Positions 48,101 through 51,388 of a stretch of DNA of 64,000 bases are shown piece after piece. The notes beneath the pieces are model-generated. The model was not told the origin of the DNA. It saw nothing but the letters and a program-made list of their open reading frames with translations, and ran no database searches. A program made the position numbers and the translations under genes. The DNA lies in the NCBI GenBank assembly GCA_964657565.1, contig CAZZVQ010000012.1:1-64000 (forward strand), read 5' to 3'. The first letter of the stretch is position 1. Each line of letters begins with the position of its first letter. This DNA is from JAVVHH01 sp964657565. Its GTDB lineage: Bacteria; Pseudomonadota; Alphaproteobacteria; Acetobacterales; Acetobacteraceae.

Positions 48101-48582
48101 TCGCTGCCGCTGACGTAGTTGGCATCGGAAGACTGAAATGCCTTCTGGCTGACGATGCTGCCCGAAGGTCCCGACAGCGACCAATTGAGCTGCCCGTCGT
48201 TCGTCAGCGAATCGAAATAGAGCTGCGTCGGGTTGGTCAACGCGAAGCGATACTGGACGCTTTGACCCGGCGTCGAGATCGTGCCGCTGATCGGCGCGGT
48301 CGCATTGACGCCCGTCGCCTGCGTCGTCACCGGCACCGCGGCATCGAGGCTGCTGGTGTTGGCGGCCTGCGGCGAGAGCAGGGGCGTGAGCGCCTCGGCG
48401 CTGATCGGCGCCGGACTCAGCACCGTGCCGCTGGTCAGCGCCGTGTTCTGCAACGGATTGAGATCGGCCGACAGCAGCAGCCTCGGCTCGAGCGGCTCGA
48501 ACAGGAAGCCTGAGCCTTGCGGGACAACGCGCCGGCCACCGCGGGTAATCCGAGTCAGCCAACCACCTTCGTTCGGCGCCAT
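24160..48582 (-). CDS. Giant LEPRxLL repeat protein with subtilase domain, 8140 aa
   Basis: One frame encodes 8140 residues, interrupted only by 10 Ns near residue 5135 (so frame and length there are uncertain). Order from the N-terminus: short basic leader and LEPRLLL at 31-37; about two dozen PPC-like beta modules (residues 80-3015: pattern GxxVSGTL, FDSLTNxSNxxWTLTGPxGT, LxAGTYTLxVxG, LLVEG); LamG/ConA-like domains at about 930-1115, 1400-1585 and 2170-2380; CARDB repeats (about 3030-4290, and 4710-4800); Calx-beta-like and Ig-like parts; a cysteine-rich insert at 5375-5490; Big/SbsA-like Ig domains (about 5880-6400); SdrD-B repeats; a subtilase domain (6840-7170); three near-identical 107-residue SdrD-B units; a PKD-like domain; and a cohesin-like plus dockerin-like end. 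There is no classical signal peptide or RTX tail, so export likely relies on the LEPRxLL leader and the facing operon. It is probably an extracellular adhesin or matrix protein. Confidence 0.9.
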   Translation of the reverse strand: MAPNEGGWLTRITRGGRRVVPQGSGFLFEPLEPRLLLSADLNPLQNTALTSGTVLSPAPISAEALTPLLSPQAANTSSLDAAVPVTTQATGVNATAPISGTISTPGQSVQYRFALTNPTQLYFDSLTNDGQLNWSLSGPSGSIVSQKAFQSSDANYVSGSDSYQAAPGTYTLTVSGNNSYTGSYSFRLLDLSTAPTIQPNTAVNDTLSPGNSTNAYQFDGTAGQRIYVQPQGGGDYVYRVLDPSGNLLGGNYTYSGSGQQLTLTTSGAYTLLVEGDPTAASAPTNFSITVYSDADTTQALTLGQTVTNTITQPGQLNTYTFSVTSETAAVFDSLTNNSNLQYSLTGPSGTLANQTSFSSADGQSTGSNTRLDLVPGSYTLVVSGQNGATAPYAFRLLDLATATPIAYGNAITGTLGDAGASGAASAPGTQTTLYRFTGAVGDQITLNGTQSSGTIGLRLFDPYGKQIVQQSFSTTNPITLTVAGTYTVLVEGYIGNTAPATYALSISNSGPVSVPALTGTAITLGQTVSGTLAAANETDDYVFTINTPTRINFDPLTTPYSTSLSATWQLDGPQGSVVTPQNFYANDTELLQAPGTYRLRVVGTTAGQSYSFVVQDLASGTPVNYNDTVSGTLASATATAVYKFSGTAGDSVYFNETSSAGSLTWRVIDQYGASVFNQGFGSVGPLTLATTGTYSLLIGGQYYNSGASTYSFQVDKVVNTTAALTLGTTVTGSVGAPAQQANYTFTLSAATELYFNAISQNSNFTWTLTGPNGTAITSAQFYNDYDRVIVAGPGAYTLTVAAGSGQTGSFSFRLSDLAAATAFSYGQVVSATTPATPQTAALYRFTGAAGDAVFFNTLSNSDSYLQWKVVDPFGNTFLGSSSFSAFGRKTLPSSGQYTIIVTGYYYDPNASASYSFELSKETDTTTALASIDGPAVVGPVSVAGQGASALAFTGDEAVQVASPQIDLRSQVSVSFWMNPASFNTTWQSLVYKGDFSTTGGRTYSVWLNSSGFIYLDSADASGEQTVQTASGSIVANQWTYVTAVFDRVTGALSIYLNGTLAASSGLRTGQAVESAGPLQIGGSAETNLFGADAYVGTMQDLAIYGSALTASQAAALYASPASVPSANLVLFLPMSEASGAATLADTGPNHLTTTVSSTNAGLAGTITGAFTVPGQIQSYTFTLTQAAELVFDGLTGNSNITVTLTGPNGLSVTRNLRNGDSYDLGNGNPVIAAAAGSYTITVTDSSASLDTYAFRFINLADAQPITLQTPVSGTLTDGAATAAFTFQGTAGEAIYLHALSLTNGVGSYYASFRLIDPNGNQVFGPVNFADIASTTLTYAGTYTLLLEGRSFNSVPTSYSFVIYPLVTATVPLTLGTNPAPSPSWTAGQFGSAVQMNGQAVVSVPDAPSLDLTGNVTLQAWINPANLPSTWYTIFYKGAGTQSDGGLRDYGLLLNANGSILLATSDQYGSETIQTAGGVVTPGQWTQVSGVIDRSNGAMHIYINGVDVTDGSLRAGFSPGSSNPLLIGGTQEVNGAFSPYQGAIDEARVWSVALTGSQVASNWNTALSGPQTGLALALSFNEGSGTVAHDSSGNGNDASLVTLDPKGVSGSITVPGQSVAYTFTLAQAQTLYFDSQIDDPSFSWTLTGPQGTVVSGRSFTNSDANRGNPILNNLPAGNYTLTVSAAGATTGNFAFRLLQQSDAVALTPGTVVPVTLQTGNAAQLFTFDGTAGERVYFDQTGYNSTTGVYVRVFDPLGNDLYGSIYAGSLPSFGVQTLALTGRYTVVIDGDVYYDPNFATLNFAVQPVTDKNAALTPGTAVSGSIDTPGQTANYTFTLSSQTLAVFDALTNSNTNWTLTGPTGVVVSSQAFGSADGYNQNNDGYLLAAGAYTLAVRGSGDTVGSFGFNLLTSAQATALPASTPTAISIPAAATQLYSFSGTAGQRVEFEAAGVTGSVAWRLLDPYGNELFGPTSLGLAGPVTLSSTGTYLLAIEGQIDNGTAITGTIQAVPLPVPTANGAVSVFVPAASSTPVDLGYFAAGTYTLAASGFASLVGGISDINSLTFNPDGTAAFAIQRGGYTFLNNGPTAFDQYQNSYGVGGSSIPLGGLMGSLAAQPSSYFAIGSAHTITLSQAGHIYAMVNDDAPYYGDNSNGYQVTVTPQSGANGAAIQSFDGSGTPYALSTDQNLPGATVVSSADSHGQVLQLTSASNSYQNNRVDFAATAAAGPFATVQADFDFRMTAGDNGGGTGIGAVLLNTAYWGNAGPSTGFGNPAQVTQGLGAFLRGADNTVLLTWNGTTIVSVSPGFNLLASEWDHATITVAATDGGSLVSVALTEAGGTATTVISQQFVGGLFLDGTRLAIYGLTDYRTATQQVDNVTVATTPATVAVSPLVLGSTVSGTIATAGAVERYQFTLAQATTALFDSLTNNSNFNWTLTGPNGTVVAGRSFGNSDTVDLGSSPSLRLVAGTYTLSVSGSSGTTGAFNFKLDDLAAATPLTFTAGAAAVSGSLDPANETLAYAFTATAGQTFFISNVSGWNGYQYIQVLDPAGNQVISGAALYNDIGFTTTVAGRYTLLVEGRIYAGTGSVAVGLTLNQLTNITGTISLNTVVSGSFTQPGQTATYTVVVPNATALLFDQQNTDGDIRMTLTGPGGNQIFAVPDSYGDQGPYIVPAGTYTVTISHPSADDHLGGYQFQLIDASSAAAALTLGTPVSGTLSTGTAAAAYSFQGTAGQSVYFDAVSSSGGSLNWVLIDPAGNQVFSTNFSTQGTQVLGATGTYRLFIEGALYNTGAVSYSFNVLTPAVTTAALTLGQQVNGSIPSAGATSAYTFTLNSPTRVVLAALSNTVGGGSAYNSTLNWTLTGPTGQVASRAFNFSDGTYFGSGSPAVQLAAGTYTLRFTANTDATGTYSFRLLDLAAATPLTLGSPVAGALSPGSDIKAFSFTGAAGDKIYVAENSYSGGNLVWRLVDPNNNQVFETYFGSSPGQITLPVAGTYTLLLEGFIGDGGQAANYNFTLYPVPVQQPIPISTLPTAQAPDLQVNGLSVVASGGAAITSGSTLAISWADANTGTGPTDASWTDSLVVTNTTTGQIIATRVLNYDAAANGALAAGASYARSATVLLPDGSPGVGSIQVTVTTDSGNTVTESNAGGTAFTNNTASTTVTSTLAAYPDLQVSNVALSPSPGYAAGQTVTVSWTLANAGTAAVTVPFTESIRVRNLSTGNVITLQSDTVSPPLAAGSSTTRSLTFTWPAGTDGTGQFQADVTADSTGQVVEALPAGQRTDNTASTTLISAPDLLVQANSLQVTNTRPLQSGDTVTISWVDQNQGDATAATTWNDQVTVYNSTTNQYLTIQSTVDAGGPLAAGATRLRNFSFVLPDGAAGVGTLQIAVTVDPARSVIEAVSGTTDPYANNVSQITASSVLRLYPDLVTTATAPTTGVGGTGVTVAWTVTNNGAGATTAGSWNDLVILSPTATLGTTGNVVLGQFGHSGDLASGASYSNSQTLTLPASTQGQYYIFVVSDYGQVVTEPTGRADATSAGLPIAVTSPAAALNVSGVTAPASVSSGGTATVSWTVTNGGSGSTNVVSWTDRVYLSKSTTAPQAGDPVLGSFAHLGTLPVGGSYSGSLVVTFPGNLFGTGYHILVVTDADNQVYRAGQTTGNVGASAALSLLSPDLQVSGVTGPAAVQPGQPVTVAWTVTDNGTGTAAGSWTDRVYYAPTGTLSDPATFAVYDIGHGGGLAAASSYAQSVTFIMPTVADATGGRFFVVTDVYGQVAEANGETDNSAASAAVTVTHPDLAVSAVTAPASGISSQSVAVTWTVTNTGSAPVAARSSWTDQVYVATGTGLDGTQSYLGSVSEAGPLAVGASYTGALTVTLPAGLAPGSYRILVLTNAGNALNEAGNTANNVAASAAVSVTQPALPDVQISNLTAGPLSGGTLMSSETVTYAWNVVNVGAGPVTSSFYSHVRIVDTSTNVTLVDQNVYYDVGARGPIAGNGGAAAQQLVFTLPNGAAGTGSIVATVTADAFGQVYEGGNARTDNTATLTTTSVLQAYPDVTVDGLNVGPGSPHSGDTLTIGWTTSNHGSAPVTTAFNDEVVVINQSTGVVLSDQLIAYDPAASGAIAGGSGILRSATVTLPAGTAGVGTILVRVIADAGNAVVEAAVPHTDNSATVQTVSTLADYPDLQVSAITGPAAPSAGSTVTLTYTVTNVGTGTASGSWADQIYLSPDGLLSDAVAVASQSETNQSIAAGASVQRSVTLQLPAMLDGKQYFVVTTDRLNSLVQLNNVSHTATAATATQITPGLTLSFTQSSVANNAGAVALSGVVTRSGNASSPLTVTIMADQQGLVLPTQVVIAAGQMAQSFQVGAVNSGLTGSTLNINVTASAAGYSSGTAPLQETNSNTPMLTLMGPMTVNRNAGTVAVTLMRNTPTDQPLTVTLSSDLNVLINPPSTVTFQAGQSSVTVNLPLLDDGVVYGNRNVHINAMATGLTPAVATIAVVDTDVPTLTVTPGQSTISEAAGSNATTLTITRSIVTNAALNVALGTMPSGLSLSSAATIAAGQASVTVQVGVINGSRPISASSTVDITVVVVDPSTGVPIDRTAAMAALTIMGSVGPNLGISLATTTVVGGTSLTAALTRAAGDSTQPLTVTLASSNTGEATVPTTVTFAANQTTVNFTITSVNDGSLNSLTQLQISAAATGYATAYQGLTVSNQNLPNLSVSGITNVASIVSGQSGTMSYTVTNTGKNAATGPFTDSIYLSDSPNLNNGSVLIGSRTTQSLAAGQSYTNSVGFSTSTPGTYYFIVVSDSGKVVQVISSAEETRTGATTLAVTPAFTVTVGVSSPTSKVAPEGTVIELSGTATDAVTGQPAGLKLVTVYVTNNGFQRTLSAFTNAAGNYTINFHPLATESGTYQVSASQPGAKAPAAQDSFTLIGLTASASTITIAGLPNQTVQGSFTITDTTAIPLTGLKAALSASLPATATLTFAPIADIGPNGTVTVNYTFISTAAITGGATLNITSDQGATISVKLNVSVLPLTPNLVANPGYLNAGMVVGTQSQVSFTVTNTGGAATGDLTVQLPSGIPWLSLQSLATIPSIAAGGTATVTLQLTPDQSLALIEYQGALVISNNITSVTVPFTFRAVXXXXTATGTVSVTTQDEASYFAAGAPNLAGATVTLQDAYTSAIVATGVTDATGNVSFGTIAAGGYLMIVTAPSHATVTTSITVVPGITNSFTEFLHFQAVSYTWAVVPTQQADHYQITLTSTFQTSVPMPVVTVDQPLIMPLVLPGQITTINLTYTNHGLVDATQLSFNVPSDPDFIVTPLITSLAVLPAGASITVPFQIQFNPNSTLLQAMGAGLATQGAMDASQLAAGLSPQGAAGYGAAISKCLGIDALYTYICQDNQWQQVHVSMDTIGCVDSAVGAVTSTLESGNLLGAPCSVLDAVIGCITANRLSGTASAIADCTQAILVGLCGFATEGPLGVLASAGSDILTCLCDLAGLFGGATGNQSNPIGEGGFDGGGYGSSPATPWQVPVGYSSVAATCGPAASSVSTSADGTMATTDMPMDQPGSVCAQVVVQLSQQAVITRTNFVGTLDIMNGVAGVDLTNLSVTLSITDMMGNSANDMFSTQAPTASGFSGMMGSFTLTGGSNGSLVYVFIPTVSAALTMPETYYIGGIMHYVQSGQTFDIPLAAAMITVYPEAQLQLSYFWQRNVIGDDPFTNQVEPSEPFYLGLRATNVGAGSAADLTITSSQPKIIENEKGLLVDFKIVGSQVQNQAGTGSLTVDLGTIKPGQTTTADWQLLSTLQGRFTNFSASFSHEDDNGSLRTSLIQSVTIAPLIQVVHVGDNGNTMQPTDNGVPSFLVENTVSYTPDGDAIPDTLYIGDQSGSQQVTDVPTGSWTAGAGDTQTLTFAATTGWDYIAIADPDPGEKLVKIVRSDGTVMVPGDTVWRTDRVFPPTIAGALDINLMHLLDFNSTGSYTFYFVNDDGKPPHITAIQDLSAAVLSASVPSIDVTFSKTLDPASLTTAALTLTQNGTTVALNGVTFTDAGAATGGGEIYRITGLAPLTNTAGNYTLTVDGTKVKDTAQDAGDNAASTSFLISFGQTLISSISPVTPAVRAIPADTVTVTFTSAVATFNAGALALTQNGQAVAVGNLVTVVKLSPTQWQVSGLSNYETGDGSYVLTVMGGLITDAASQPVVGVVSTSWTVNTVAPAVTLDTISPNPRNTIVQSLVVTLNEAIDPASFDYRAITVTQNGGPNLVTSAVTVTKIDATHYSISKFNNSFNAATGINGTYAITVDATKLRSLAGVAGTASGSASESWVLNVTAPTAATNVHVSPDNGASSSDGVTNTLSLSVLGNVADPSYSVRFTDLTTNAELGYGKVAADGTFAGAIALSGPGTHTIRVRVIDTAGNTADTTYSLFIDTAAPTISAIMAPASPTMTPVDEVEVTLSKGIIDSSFTGAAVSLTLNGTAVSLSGLMLMDMGSNMWSIAGLSAFDGAAGTYVLTVSATGLEDTAGNRGTGSMQVTWTETSTVMQTGFGGTVFNDLNGNGVKSAGETGLAGWTVFLDSGMTGVYAAGDPAATTDANGAYSFVSLAPGMYTVVVMPMAGYVGTGPAEYMVTVTAGQYATTSYDFGEFLPGRIAGTLFDDSNANGTVGAGETGLAGVTVYLDQGDGSLHAGDPTTTTAADGSFSFTGLSYGSYKVGQTTPAGYQQTTATPSLTVSSGTNANGLLIGDVKLASATGTVFNDVNGNGLQDAGDLGLGGWTVFIDAQHDGQLDAGDPTAVTDANGVFSFTNLLPGGYTIGEVLKPGYSETSPLTPASDGSVSIGVSDAPIVLASSSTANTSLGSQSLADAAALTGLTTALQDPRFAGLTGAGETTVVIDTGLNDDPAWFGAGTVAYEYNFATNTTDVTDTLGHGSDVASIIASDNASDPGLAPGARLIILKVFNDQGQGFFSYVSQALNWVAANVQAYNIGVVNMSLGDGGNWTTAASRYGLGTVLSQIAAENVITVAAAGNGYYGNQTIGLAYPGSDPSVLAVGSIWPGNLGGPWRYTDGSATTTTAADQIAAYSQRDPNLPFELAPGAVFSGPTSTGGTQAEQGTSQASAYLAGAATLAQQLAQQVLGHNLSLTQFESLLVSSSDSVTDSPNAANNVTASGATYNRLDFVKLFNGIEALAGSSTTPTTPPTVTAGNGGNPTIAAVAPGFATVTLTEGQNLTGVAFGNFQAGSISGTVFADGNQNGAIDGGETGVSGVTVFIDAAGTGVPVAGDPTTTTDANGHYSFTGLTAGTYTVRVVLPSGDIATTTALPVTMTSGLAATVDFGLAVSTTPPTPATVSGVVFRDLNKDGVLEVGEPGLGGRTVFIDLAGTGVLASGDPQTTTDANGNYSFTNLTQGTYTIDEVLTSDFTVTTPSAVSFTVGSGGTATVNFGLAAVVAPPTPATVSGTVFNDLNKDGVQEAGEAGLAGRTVFIDLAGTGALVAGDPQTSTDANGKYSFTNLTPGSYSIDEVLTSDFTATSPSAVSFTVGSGGTATVNFALAAVVAPPTPATVSGTVFRDLNTNGVQDTGELGLAGRTVFIDLAGTGALAAGDPQATTDANGNFSFTNLTPGSYTIDEVLTQDVTATSPSAVPVTVGSGGAATVDFGLRYNGPTLSATGPTTAQAGTTYTLGLAATDPLHTIDEWFVDWGDGTLQGFAGSPSQVTHTYAATGTGSVGYTIQAAAEDDTGTYDATPLQVAVAPPLEVTGVTWNADGVSVRFNQALNAAAVEIYDAISGSHTTLLAPDLTVTGAATGAVAGSIVFDPDMMGLTFIKTGSPLAADTYTLQLLSGANGFQSGIAGAGSLDGATSGLPGSGAFTATNTVAPIAGPVLSLPDLMVGPGQAAIYAVGGAGIPVTITGAAGLTSLTFHASYDPTALTITGATGVGFTLVSTSGGVATFQYSGPAIAGGAVVLGQILGTVPLSASYGQREVIKLAVDAASGGGLTASAITPDNALHVVGFLGDTDGSATYTASDGSLIQRVIVKLDSGFAAWADIDPVIIADVARAGALVTIDATRVSQVAAGRTRPEIQALPSQAITVDPGIERTGLRGSMAAAATPIRYVSDPAIDDSLTGLFSDFSLTNSGAADAPWKKDFVVRLGSPTPAAKLRV
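24425..25015 (-). other. Cohesin-like and dockerin-like C-terminal modules
   Basis: The segment from PDLMVGPGQAAIYAVGG through LTSLTFHASYDPTALTITG resembles a cohesin-type beta-sandwich. It is followed by GDTDGSATYTASDGSLIQRV and, after a spacer, DIDPVIIADVARAGA, resembling the paired calcium loops and helices of type I dockerins (residues about 7990-8050). Cohesin-dockerin pairs hold surface assemblies together. This could mediate self-assembly or binding to the small PEP-CTERM cohesin-like protein at 17113-17703. Confidence 0.6.
25640..26602 (-). repeat. Three tandem 321-bp SdrD-B repeat units
   Basis: Within the giant gene, three consecutive 321-base units (107 residues each) are nearly identical at the DNA level, with the phrase TPATVSG recurring at each unit start and TVFIDLAGTG within each. 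Such recent duplications allow length variation by recombination. More diverged units of the same family occur nearby (26603-26920 and 28140-28980). Confidence 0.8.
27075..28060 (-). other. Embedded subtilase (S8) domain of the giant protein
   Basis: The catalytic triad is complete: Asp6877 in VVIDTG, His6911 in GHGSDVAS and Ser7096 in GTSQASAY, with the oxyanion Asn in AAAGNG. The domain sits between SdrD-B repeats some 970 residues from the C-terminus. It could mature the protein itself, process neighbours, or act on host or environmental proteins once outside the cell. Confidence 0.88.
33174..33183. other. 10-N assembly gap inside the giant gene
   Basis: Ten unknown bases interrupt the giant coding sequence between an Ig-like module and a carboxypeptidase-regulatory-like module. 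The frame continues only if the true gap has a length of 3n+1. Repeats of the type common in this gene may have been collapsed here, so the true protein may be longer. Confidence 0.95.
48463..48501 (-). other. LEPRxLL N-terminal motif of the giant protein
   Basis: Residues 28-40 read FEPLEPRLLLSAD. LEPR-XLL is a known N-terminal signature of very large extracellular repeat proteins in Proteobacteria and Planctomycetes, with no assigned mechanism known to me. It is preceded by a basic stretch (RGGRRVV) and followed directly by beta repeats, the position of an export or cleavage signal. Confidence 0.85.
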
Positions 48583-48668
48583 GCTTTTATCATCCGGCCA
48601 GGCCGCACCAGCGCCATCGTTGCGATGGTGAAACTCCGGGGCGGACGTTTTCGTATTCTGGTTCCCAC

Positions 48669-48696
48669 CCTATAACGACAAAATACGTTTCGGCAA
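48669..48696 (-). promoter_or_regulatory. Candidate promoter of the giant gene
   Basis: Read on the minus strand, TTGCCG (48691-48696) and TATAGG (48669-48674) are separated by 16 bases and each match consensus at four of six positions. They lie about 87 bases ahead of the ATG in an AT-rich patch of the 318-base region 48583-48900, which holds no other gene that I can support. No strong ribosome binding site precedes the start. Confidence 0.4.
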
Positions 48697-48900
48697 GTTA
48701 CCATCACTGGCTATTCGTTGCGACCGAACTTCTGTGGCGGGCATCCCTCGAGACCGGCTTTACAAGCGAAAATGCGCTTGACTCGGAGGAATTTAGGATC
48801 TCTACGCCGAATCGATCGCGCCGCGACAAGCCAGGTCGAACGGCGATGATCGCACCGGCTGCGAGACGAGTTGCCTCCGGAGTTGCGGCAGATTCACGGC

Positions 48901-50373
48901 TCAGGCGGTCACATGCACCGCCGGCCGGGCGGCATCGTTCCATTGGCCCCCATTGGCCCGCTCGATCTGCGCGGCGAGCTGCAGCAGCAGGCCGTCATTG
49001 GCTTGCTTGGCCTGGGCCTGAATGCCGAGCGGAAGCCCGCTCTCCTGCCTGGCCAACGGCAACGAGATCGCCGGGATGCCGCAAAGGTTGGCCAGCGGCG
49101 TGTAGGCGAAATTGCGCCAGAGATGGCCGAACCAGTCGAGCACCGACGGATTGTCGCTGATCGTCAGATACTCGGTCGTGCCGATCGGCGGGGTCGGCAG
49201 CGCCGTGATCGGGGTCAGGATGATGTCCCATGTCTCGAAGAACTGGCCGAACCCGCGAGACAGGGTGTTGAACACCGTCTGCATGCGGGCCCGCTCGGCG
49301 AAGCTGGTGTCGCGGCCGGCTTCCCAGATGCGGATGTTGATCGGCTCGACCCGGTCCTCCGGTGGGCGGTCGAGACCGAGCGGCGCGATCAGGTTGCCGA
49401 TCGTCTGCGCGAAGTTGCTGATGTAGCAAGTGGTTTGAGCAGCGAACCCGGCGCGGAAATCGACCGGCGGGACCACCCAGTCGACATGGTGGCCGAGGCT
49501 TTCGAGCAGGCGGCCGACCCGCTCGAGTTCGGCGACGAAATGCGGGACGGCGCGGGTGTCGCCCCACTCGTGCGAGAGCGCGATGCGCAACGGCGCCGGG
49601 TCGCGGCGGATGAGCTCGGTGTAGGGCTCGCGCGCCGTCCAATACGGCATGAACTCGCCGGGGGCGCCCCCGCGGCACTGGTCGACGAACAGCGCGGTGT
49701 CGCGCACCGTGCGCGTGTGGCAGCCCTGGATGGAGACGAGCCCGGTGAGGTCGGAGGCGGCCGGCGCGATGGAGAACACCCCGCGCGAGACCTTCAGGCC
49801 GATATTGCCGCAGGCCCCCGCGGGGATGCGGATCGAGCCGCCGCCATCGGTGGCATGGGCGATCGGCAGCACCCCGGCGGCGACCGCGGCGGCGGTGCCG
49901 GCCGACGAGCCGTTGGTGGTGAAGCCGGTGTGCCACGGGTTGCGCGTCACGTACATGGCCGGGTTGTCGGCGGCGGAGCAGACGCCGAACTCCGGCGTCG
50001 TGGTGCGGCCGATGATGTTCAGCCCGGCCTGCCGGATGCGGCCGGTGAGATAGCTGTCGGCGGCGGCGCGGTTGCCCTGCATCAGGCGGGAGCCCATCTC
50101 CTGCAATCGGCCGCGCAGGGTCGGGCCGAGGTCCTTCATCAGATACGGCACGCCGGCGAAGGCGCCGCCCGGGTCCATGCCGTCGAGCGTGGGGTCGGCC
50201 ACCACGTCGGCGAACGTCTCGACCACGGCCGTCACCCTCGGATTGACGAGCGCGATGGCATCAGCGGCTTGCTCGGCGAGCTCCGCGGCGGTGATCTCCC
50301 CACCCCGCACCAGCCCGGCCAGGCCCGTCGCGTCATGGGCCGCCCACTCGGCCCAACTCATCGCTCGCGTCAT
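48901..50373 (-). CDS. Amidase-signature family amidase
   Basis: A 490-residue amidase signature (AS) enzyme that hydrolyses amide bonds through a Ser-cisSer-Lys triad. Seen: the catalytic lysine in PYLMKDLG (about residue 81), the glycine/serine-rich TNGSSAGTAAAVAAG with the cis-serine, and the nucleophile region DGGGSIRIPAGACG. Full family length. The start ATG 50373 is chosen because GGTGGTGAG precedes it; the frame is open up to 50481. It stands alone, upstream of and in the same direction as the giant gene but separated from it by 318 bases. Substrate is unknown; related enzymes include aryl-acylamidases and 6-aminohexanoate-cyclic-dimer hydrolase-like proteins. Confidence 0.88.
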   Translation of the reverse strand: MTRAMSWAEWAAHDATGLAGLVRGGEITAAELAEQAADAIALVNPRVTAVVETFADVVADPTLDGMDPGGAFAGVPYLMKDLGPTLRGRLQEMGSRLMQGNRAAADSYLTGRIRQAGLNIIGRTTTPEFGVCSAADNPAMYVTRNPWHTGFTTNGSSAGTAAAVAAGVLPIAHATDGGGSIRIPAGACGNIGLKVSRGVFSIAPAASDLTGLVSIQGCHTRTVRDTALFVDQCRGGAPGEFMPYWTAREPYTELIRRDPAPLRIALSHEWGDTRAVPHFVAELERVGRLLESLGHHVDWVVPPVDFRAGFAAQTTCYISNFAQTIGNLIAPLGLDRPPEDRVEPINIRIWEAGRDTSFAERARMQTVFNTLSRGFGQFFETWDIILTPITALPTPPIGTTEYLTISDNPSVLDWFGHLWRNFAYTPLANLCGIPAISLPLARQESGLPLGIQAQAKQANDGLLLQLAAQIERANGGQWNDAARPAVHVTA

Positions 50374-50516
50374 CTCACCACCCATCTCGGTTGCCCGGAT
50401 GATCGCACTCCGGACACGCGTGTCCAGCCGCCCAGCCGATGGCGATTGCGAGGCACTTGCAACTGTTCTAGATAGCCTCACCTCAAGGGTTCACGGCCAA
50501 CCGCACCAGGGCTCCA

Positions 50517-51341
50517 ATGCTGATTCCGTTCCTCATCATGCTCCGCGAAGGTCTCGAAGCCGCCCTCGTCGTCGGGATCATCGCCTCCTATCTGGCGCAG
50601 ACCGGCCGGGCCCGCATGCTGCCGCTGGTGTGGGCCGGGGTCGGGGCGGCCAGCGCGCTGTGTCTGGCGTTGGGCGTGGGCCTGGATCTGGCCAGCGCCG
50701 AGTTCCCGCAGGCGCAGCAAGAGTTCTTCGAGGGCGCCGTGGCCGTCATCGCCGCCGCCGTGCTGACCTCGATGGTGTTCTGGATGCACAAGGCAGCCCG
50801 GTCCATCAAGGGACAGCTGCACGCCTCCGTCGACACCGCCCTGCGGCCCGGCGGCTCCGGCTGGGGCCTGGTCGGGATGGTGTTCCTGGCGGTCGGGCGC
50901 GAGGGTCTGGAATCCGTGTTCTTCCTGCTCGCCACCTTCCAGCAGGGCGAGGGCTGGACCATGCCGGCAGGAGCCTTGCTCGGCCTGCTCTGCGCTACGG
51001 CGGCTGGCTACGGGATTTACCGCGGCGGCGTCAGGCTCAACCTGCGCCTGTTCTTCCGCTGGACCGGGGTGTTCATTATCTTCGTCGCGGCCGGGCTGCT
51101 GGCTTCGGGCTTGCGCGCCTTCCATGAGGCCGGCGTCTGGGATCAGCTGCAGGCCACCGCCTTCGACCTCAGCAACACCATCCCCAATGACGGCGTCGCC
51201 GGGACCCTGCTATCGGGGCTGTTGGGCTACAGCGACACGCCCACCGTCGGCGAGGTGCTGATCTATGCCGCCTATCTGATCCCCGCGCTGGCGTTGTTCA
51301 GCAGCGGAATGCGCCGACCCGTCGCGGTTCGCCGCGCCTGA
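50517..51341 (+). CDS. efeU: EfeU/FTR1-family iron permease
   Basis: A 274-residue inner-membrane permease of the OFeT/FTR1 family, about seven helices. Both REGLE motifs, the iron-binding signature, are visible: LREGLEAAL at about residue 10 and GREGLESVFF near 127. It is the membrane channel of the EfeUOB system, which imports ferrous or oxidised iron. The gene is followed at 47 bases by efeO and then efeB, giving the complete operon. The start ATG 50517 is 143 bases from the divergent amidase start, leaving room for a promoter; I do not see a clear Fur box. Confidence 0.93.
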   Translation: MLIPFLIMLREGLEAALVVGIIASYLAQTGRARMLPLVWAGVGAASALCLALGVGLDLASAEFPQAQQEFFEGAVAVIAAAVLTSMVFWMHKAARSIKGQLHASVDTALRPGGSGWGLVGMVFLAVGREGLESVFFLLATFQQGEGWTMPAGALLGLLCATAAGYGIYRGGVRLNLRLFFRWTGVFIIFVAAGLLASGLRAFHEAGVWDQLQATAFDLSNTIPNDGVAGTLLSGLLGYSDTPTVGEVLIYAAYLIPALALFSSGMRRPVAVRRA

Positions 51342-51388
51342 TCCCATCGCGGTTCGCCGCGCCTGACCCCTCGCGAAAGCCGATCACC

